This document shows positions 60,078-64,000 of a stretch of 64,000 nt of DNA, piece after piece (the first letter of the stretch is position 1; every line of letters starts with the position of its first letter). Source of the DNA: Chryseobacterium sp. R2A-55 (GTDB lineage Bacteria > Bacteroidota > Bacteroidia > Flavobacteriales > Weeksellaceae); the NCBI RefSeq assembly GCF_021401085.1, contig NZ_JACBFP010000005.1:124001-188000 (forward strand), in the 5' to 3' direction. A program made the position numbers and the translations under genes. The notes under the pieces were generated by a model that saw only the letters and a list, made by a program, of their open reading frames with translations, was not told the origin of the DNA and ran no database searches.

Positions 60078-61628
60078 ATGAAACGAAAACTGTCTATGCT
60101 CTTCATTCTTTTTTCTTTTTTCTGTTTTTCCCAGATCGAAGAAAAAAAACTGGATGACCTCATTCAAAATACCCTGAAAACTTTCGATGTTCCCGGAATT
60201 TCTGTTGGAATCGTTAAAGACGGCAAAACCATCTATTCAAAAGGTTTCGGCGTTCGTTCGCTGAATACCAAACAACCGATGGATGACAACACTTTGGTAG
60301 GAATTGCCTCAAATTCCAAAGGATTTACCGCGGTGGCTTTGGCGATTTTGGCCGATGAGGGAAAATTGAATTTCGATGATAAAGTCACCCAATATATTCC
60401 CGAATTTCAAATGTATGATCCGTATGTTTCTCAACAAGTGACTGTTAAAGATTTGATTACTCACCGAGCCGGGCTTGGTTTGGGACAGGGGGATCTGATG
60501 TTTTTTCCGGAAGGTGGAAATTTGTCGGTGAACGATATCGTGCACAATGTGAGATATTTAAAACCTGAAAATCCGTTCCGAACTACTCTGGATTATAACA
60601 ACATCATGTTCATTGTAGCGGGAGAAGTGATTCACAGGGTTTCCGGGCTTTCCTGGGCAGAATTCATCGAACAAAAAATCATGAAACCGGTTGGGATGAA
60701 TTCCAGTTTTGGAAGTTACAACCGCGCAAAAGCTGCGAATGTTGCCAATATGATCGAAGCACATGCTCCGGTTGACGGAAAAGCGATTCCGGTTCCACAT
60801 GACTGGAATGAGACCGCGAATGCAGCGGGCGGAATCATCAGCAATATCAAAGACATGACGACCTGGGCCGAATTCCTGATAAATGGTTTTACAACAAAAG
60901 ACGGCAGGAAGCTGGTTTCTGACAAACAAATTCAGCAACTGTGGAATCTTCAAATTTCCACTCCGGTTGCTTTAAAAAACGCTTATGATTCCAATTTCGG
61001 GGGATATGGTTTGGGTTGGTTTTTGACGGATGTGAAAGGTCACAAACAAGTTTATCATACCGGTGGATTAATCGGAACTGTGACTCAGTTCACCCTCATT
61101 CCAGACATGAAATTGGGCATCGTGGTTTTAACCAACCAACAAAGCGGAGCGGCTTTCAGCACAATTACCAACACCGTGAAAGATTCTTATCTGGGAATTG
61201 CCGATAGAAACTGGCTGAAAACTTACAGCGAAAGAATGGCAAAAATCAACGCAGATTACGACAAAGGTAAAAAAGAGATTTTCGCAAAATCTGAAATTTT
61301 TAAAAAAGACAAAACCAGCCAAATCAAAGCAGAACAAATCGTGGGAACCTATAATGATCCTTGGTTTGGAGACGTGATTATTTCCAATGATGGAAAGGCT
61401 TTCAGAATTTTCTGCAAGAATTCTCCAAGACTTAAAGGCGAACTTCTGCCTTTTTCACCAAACGTGATGATCGCAAAATGGGACGACAGAAGCTATGATG
61501 CAGATGCTTTCATCAACTTTAACATGGATGAAAACGGGAAAGCGACTTCTGCTAAAATGAAACCGATTTCTGATGTAACCGATTTTTCCTTTGATTTCGA
61601 AGATTTGGATCTGACCAGGAAAAACTGA
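60078..61628 (+). CDS. Exported serine hydrolase, beta-lactamase class C family
   Basis: The protein has 516 residues with a signal peptide (1-19, ending FCFSQ). The class C/transpeptidase fold is complete: nucleophile SNSK at 78-81, Y-x-N as DYNN near 174, and H-T-G in VYHTGGLIG near 335. A C-terminal ~140-residue beta domain (DUF3471-like) begins near 380, with IVGTYNDPWFGDVIISNDG. Members include penicillin-binding esterases and peptidases, so true beta-lactamase activity should not be assumed. The promoter -7 is TATCTTTG at 60051. Confidence 0.9.
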   Translation: MKRKLSMLFILFSFFCFSQIEEKKLDDLIQNTLKTFDVPGISVGIVKDGKTIYSKGFGVRSLNTKQPMDDNTLVGIASNSKGFTAVALAILADEGKLNFDDKVTQYIPEFQMYDPYVSQQVTVKDLITHRAGLGLGQGDLMFFPEGGNLSVNDIVHNVRYLKPENPFRTTLDYNNIMFIVAGEVIHRVSGLSWAEFIEQKIMKPVGMNSSFGSYNRAKAANVANMIEAHAPVDGKAIPVPHDWNETANAAGGIISNIKDMTTWAEFLINGFTTKDGRKLVSDKQIQQLWNLQISTPVALKNAYDSNFGGYGLGWFLTDVKGHKQVYHTGGLIGTVTQFTLIPDMKLGIVVLTNQQSGAAFSTITNTVKDSYLGIADRNWLKTYSERMAKINADYDKGKKEIFAKSEIFKKDKTSQIKAEQIVGTYNDPWFGDVIISNDGKAFRIFCKNSPRLKGELLPFSPNVMIAKWDDRSYDADAFINFNMDENGKATSAKMKPISDVTDFSFDFEDLDLTRKN

Positions 61629-61673
61629 TAAAATCATCCTTAAATTTGCATGAGAATCATTTCGACTTAAAAA

Positions 61674-62441
61674 ATGAAGTTAAAATTTTTAGGTACCGGT
61701 ACTTCGCAGGGAATTCCTGTAATTGGCTGCAATTGCGAAGTCTGCAATTCAACAAATTCTAAAGACAGGCGTTTTCGTTCGTCAGTGATGATTACGACCG
61801 ATTCTGGGAAAAAAATCCTGATTGATTGCGGTCCGGATTTCCGAATGCAGATGCTCGAAAACCATGAAACAGAAGTGCATGCCGTTTTGATTACGCATGA
61901 ACACAACGATCATGTAATTGGTTTGGACGATTTGCGGCCATTGATTTTCAGGCAGAAAGGAGATATGCCGATTTACTGCAACAAAAGGGTAGGAGCCGAA
62001 ATCATGAACAGGTTTCCCTATGCTTTTGCCGATGTGAAATATCCGGGAGCTCCGTCTTTTGAACTTCACGAAATGGAGAACAAAGCATTTCATTTATTCG
62101 ATGCAGAAATTACTCCCATTGAAGTGATGCATTTCAAGATTCCCATTTTTGGCTTTAAGTCTAAGAAATTAGCCTATATCACTGATGCAAGCGCAATCAG
62201 CGAAACGGAAAAAGGCAAATTAAAGGGATTGGATTACCTGATTCTCAACTGCATCCGGAAAGAAAATCCACATCCTGCCCATTTTATATTGCCGGATATT
62301 TTGAAACTTAATGAAGAACTTAATCCCAAGAAACTTTTTCTGACTCACCTTTCGCATTATATGGGACTTCATGACGAGACCAACTCTGAACTTCCTGAAA
62401 ATGTGCAGCTTGCTTTTGACGGTTTGGAACTGGATTTTTGA
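61674..62441 (+). CDS. MBL-fold hydrolase, PhnP/lipoate-octanoyl-linked type
   Basis: The protein has 255 residues in the metallo-beta-lactamase phosphodiesterase group. It begins FLGTGTSQGIPVIGCNCEVC, with a pair of cysteines typical of PhnP-like enzymes, followed by the metal motif THEHNDHVIGLDDLRP, a further Asp in ITDAS and a terminal His in LTHLSHYMG. Such enzymes cleave cyclic nucleotide or phosphodiester bonds; PhnP hydrolyses cyclic ribose phosphates. The real substrate is unknown. A TAAATTTG box (61641-61648) lies 25 bases before the ATG. Confidence 0.9.
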   Translation: MKLKFLGTGTSQGIPVIGCNCEVCNSTNSKDRRFRSSVMITTDSGKKILIDCGPDFRMQMLENHETEVHAVLITHEHNDHVIGLDDLRPLIFRQKGDMPIYCNKRVGAEIMNRFPYAFADVKYPGAPSFELHEMENKAFHLFDAEITPIEVMHFKIPIFGFKSKKLAYITDASAISETEKGKLKGLDYLILNCIRKENPHPAHFILPDILKLNEELNPKKLFLTHLSHYMGLHDETNSELPENVQLAFDGLELDF

Positions 62442-62488
62442 CCTTCAAAATTTTTAAAAATTTATTTTTCCAAAACAAAAAATAATTC

Positions 62489-62496
62489 TATATTTG
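62489..62496 (+). promoter_or_regulatory. -7 element of the tRNA-Leu promoter
   Basis: A perfect TATATTTG, 15 bases before the tRNA. The -33 region is only T-rich (TTTT near 62466). Confidence 0.6.
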
Positions 62497-62511
62497 CACA
62501 CCAATTTAGCA

Positions 62512-62596
62512 GCCCAGGTGGCGGAATTGGTAGACGCGCTAGACTCAAACTCTAGTATCGCAAGATGTACCGGTTCGATTCCGGTCCTGGGTACCA
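62512..62596 (+). tRNA. tRNA-Leu (CAA)
   Basis: A class II tRNA of 85 bases with CCA encoded (62594-62596). The acceptor GCCCAGG pairs with CCTGGGT (G-U at the end). The anticodon CAA is at 62546-62548 in a CTCAAAC loop. A long variable arm is present, and the T arm is ACCGG/CCGGT with a TTCGATT loop. Confidence 0.95.
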
Positions 62597-62601
62597 AAAA
62601 T

Positions 62602-62635
62602 CCTCTGTGACGATTGTTAACAGAGGGTTTTTATT
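62602..62635 (+). terminator. Terminator of tRNA-Leu
   Basis: CCTCTGT (62602-62608) pairs with ACAGAGG (62620-62626), then GTTTTTATTTT. Confidence 0.75.
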
Positions 62636-62739
62636 TTGTGCTCCGTCGTGCTGGATCAAGATTCGGGTACCGTTACCGATAGTCCGTAGAAATTCTGTAA
62701 TTTTAAGTCCAATTTGATTTCGCTTAAATTAATTCCCTC

Positions 62740-64000
62740 ATGATGCCAATTCTTGAACCCCGCAGAACTTTTACGCTTTCACAAGTCACCGCGAGCATCA
62801 AAAAGACTTTGGAAGCAAGGTACCATTCTGAATATTGGATTTCCGCGGAAATGAACAAACTGAATTATTACAGCCATTCCGGACATTGCTATCCGGAATT
62901 GCTGGAGAAAAAAGACGGGAAGGTGGTCGCAGAAATGAGGTCGATGCTGTGGAAAAGTAATTATGACCGAATCAACAAGCGGTTTGAGGAAGTTTTGAAA
63001 ACGCCTCTTTCCGACGGATTAAAAATATTATTTCTTGCCAAAATCACCTTTCACCCGACATCCGGAGTTCAACTGCAAATAATGGATATAGATCCGAGTT
63101 ATACTCTGGGCGACCTGCAAAGGGAAAAAAATGAAACGATCGACCGACTGAAATCCGAACAGGTTTTCGACTTGAACCGCAGAAAAGTATTACCAATTTT
63201 GCCTCAAAGAATTGCGATCATTTCCGCGAACACCAGCAAAGGTTTAGGTGATTTTCTTAAGATTATCGATGAAAATCCTTGGAATTACCGCTTCTTCCAC
63301 ATGCTTTTTCCGGCATATCTGCAGGGAGAAAAGGCAATCACCTCGATCGTGGAAAAGCTTCAAACGATCCGAAAAGTCATCCATCATTTTGATGCAGTGG
63401 CGATTATTCGCGGCGGAGGAGGTGATGTGGGTCTGACGACTTTTAACCATTATGACATTTCACAAGCGATCGCAAATTTTCCCATTCCCGTCATTACCGG
63501 AATCGGTCATTCCACCAATGAAACTGTGGCGGAATTGGTGGCCTATTATAATGCGATTACGCCTACAAAAACCGGAGAATTCCTTTTGCAGAAATTCAGG
63601 GATTTTGATGCCGTGGTGTCCGGGTCGCAAAATTCAATGGTAGATTTCTCCAGGATGTTGTTGAATAATCAAAATGAAAAACTTCAGATTTCCGGAAGGT
63701 TTTTAAAAAGCGGAACCGGCAAACTGGTAGAGAAAAACAAAGGAAAAATCATTTCTGTTTCGCAAAAAGTTTCCCACCAAACCAGAACAAACCTGACCAT
63801 TCATCATAACAGTTTAAATGCAACTGTGAGTAAAATGCAGTCAGTTTCAAATTCCGTTTTATCCCGAAACAACTGGATGATGACAGACTTTTCCGGAAAA
63901 ATAATTTCCTCAACCAAAAGATTTTTGGGGAATGAAGACCAAAAGGTTGAACAGATTCAAAAAAACATCAATATCTTGGATCCCATCAACACTTTGAAAC
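62740..64000 (+). CDS. xseA: Exodeoxyribonuclease VII large subunit, 3' end beyond the window
   Basis: The frame is open for 420 codons to the right edge. XseA with XseB degrades single-stranded DNA. An N-terminal OB fold is seen (FTLSQVTASIKKTLEARYHSEYWISAEM, shortened), followed by the catalytic domain with IAIISANTSKGLGDF, AIIRGGGGDVGLTTFNHYDIS and PVITGIGHSTNETVAELVAY, where the family GIGH motif is intact. A coiled-coil region then follows, and the window ends at LDPINTLK, just before the usual C-terminal GYSI segment, so only a few dozen residues are missing. Two adjacent ATGs (62740, 62743) are possible starts. Confidence 0.93.
   Translation, partial: MMPILEPRRTFTLSQVTASIKKTLEARYHSEYWISAEMNKLNYYSHSGHCYPELLEKKDGKVVAEMRSMLWKSNYDRINKRFEEVLKTPLSDGLKILFLAKITFHPTSGVQLQIMDIDPSYTLGDLQREKNETIDRLKSEQVFDLNRRKVLPILPQRIAIISANTSKGLGDFLKIIDENPWNYRFFHMLFPAYLQGEKAITSIVEKLQTIRKVIHHFDAVAIIRGGGGDVGLTTFNHYDISQAIANFPIPVITGIGHSTNETVAELVAYYNAITPTKTGEFLLQKFRDFDAVVSGSQNSMVDFSRMLLNNQNEKLQISGRFLKSGTGKLVEKNKGKIISVSQKVSHQTRTNLTIHHNSLNATVSKMQSVSNSVLSRNNWMMTDFSGKIISSTKRFLGNEDQKVEQIQKNINILDPINTLK

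Noticed and set aside
60078-61628. Calling the serine hydrolase an antibiotic-resistance beta-lactamase
   Set aside because: The family fold and SxxK are shared with esterases and peptidases; the DUF3471-like tail points away from a true AmpC.

Overview
The window looks like core chromosome of a flavobacterium in the Weeksellaceae (Chryseobacterium/Kaistella type). This is inferred from AT-rich DNA, secreted proteins with type IX secretion (T9SS) type A and type B C-terminal sorting domains, poor Shine-Dalgarno sites, and promoters of the Bacteroidetes form (-33 TTTG/TTG, about 19 bases, then -7 TAnnTTTG). No prophage, insertion sequence, CRISPR array or obvious genomic island was seen.

Layout. 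1-5.2 kb: the end of an S9 peptidase, a DUF6090-like membrane protein, a lipoprotein, the RNA-modification genes queA and rlmN, and a sterol-desaturase-family membrane hydroxylase. 5.2-12.6 kb: a secreted protein, a long-chain prenyl diphosphate synthase, a copper module (thioesterase, AraC regulator with a metal-binding-like N terminus, CopA), yaaA and a threonylcarbamoyl-AMP synthase. 12.66 kb: initiator tRNA. 12.9-20.3 kb: a large Asp-box (BNR) repeat secreted protein with a LolA-like partner, then two T9SS-exported endonuclease I paralogues. 20.4-25.3 kb: a LolC/E-like permease, rbfA, methylmalonyl-CoA epimerase, a CAU-decoding tRNA, a dead HxlR-type regulator, a thiolase, a FUSC-like protein and a decayed reading frame. 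25.3-31.1 kb: two hydrolases, two SRPBCC proteins, tatC and a KdsD-like isomerase. 31.3-39.3 kb: recQ, a GT4 glycosyltransferase, a B12-dependent ribonucleotide reductase and lpdA. 39.3-41.4 kb: a small-gene patch (DUF4160, two DUF2442, KTSC) and a CvfB-like S1 protein. 41.4-45.4 kb: a giant T9SS type B protein. 45.4-49.7 kb: a zinc-ribbon protein, a VOC protein, and divergent acyl-CoA ligase and acyl-CoA dehydrogenase genes. 50-58.6 kb: a DUF4349 lipoprotein, an M1-like/outer-membrane protein, DUF4846, a YceI protein, a FrnE-like DsbA protein and an AEC transporter. 58.6-64 kb: a fused UMP synthase, a class C serine hydrolase, a PhnP-like hydrolase, tRNA-Leu(CAA) and xseA running off the edge.

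How genes work together. Lipid and acyl-CoA metabolism recurs (acyl-CoA ligase, dehydrogenase, thiolase, methylmalonyl-CoA epimerase, thioesterase). B12 is the cofactor of NrdJ and, by family knowledge, of the mutase that follows the epimerase. Envelope biogenesis is represented by the LolC/E-like permease, LolA-like protein, TatC, the KdsD-like isomerase and T9SS cargo. Translation and RNA maturation are represented by queA, rlmN, tsaC, rbfA and three tRNAs.

I found no clear-cut new defence or biosynthetic system. The strongest leads are the DUF4160/DUF2442 cassette flanked by an exact 36-bp repeat that includes a terminator, the AraC regulator with an MxCxxC N terminus coupled to a four-finger CopA, the M1-like protein lacking its zinc site and fused to a beta-barrel-like region, and the eukaryote-like fused UMP synthase.
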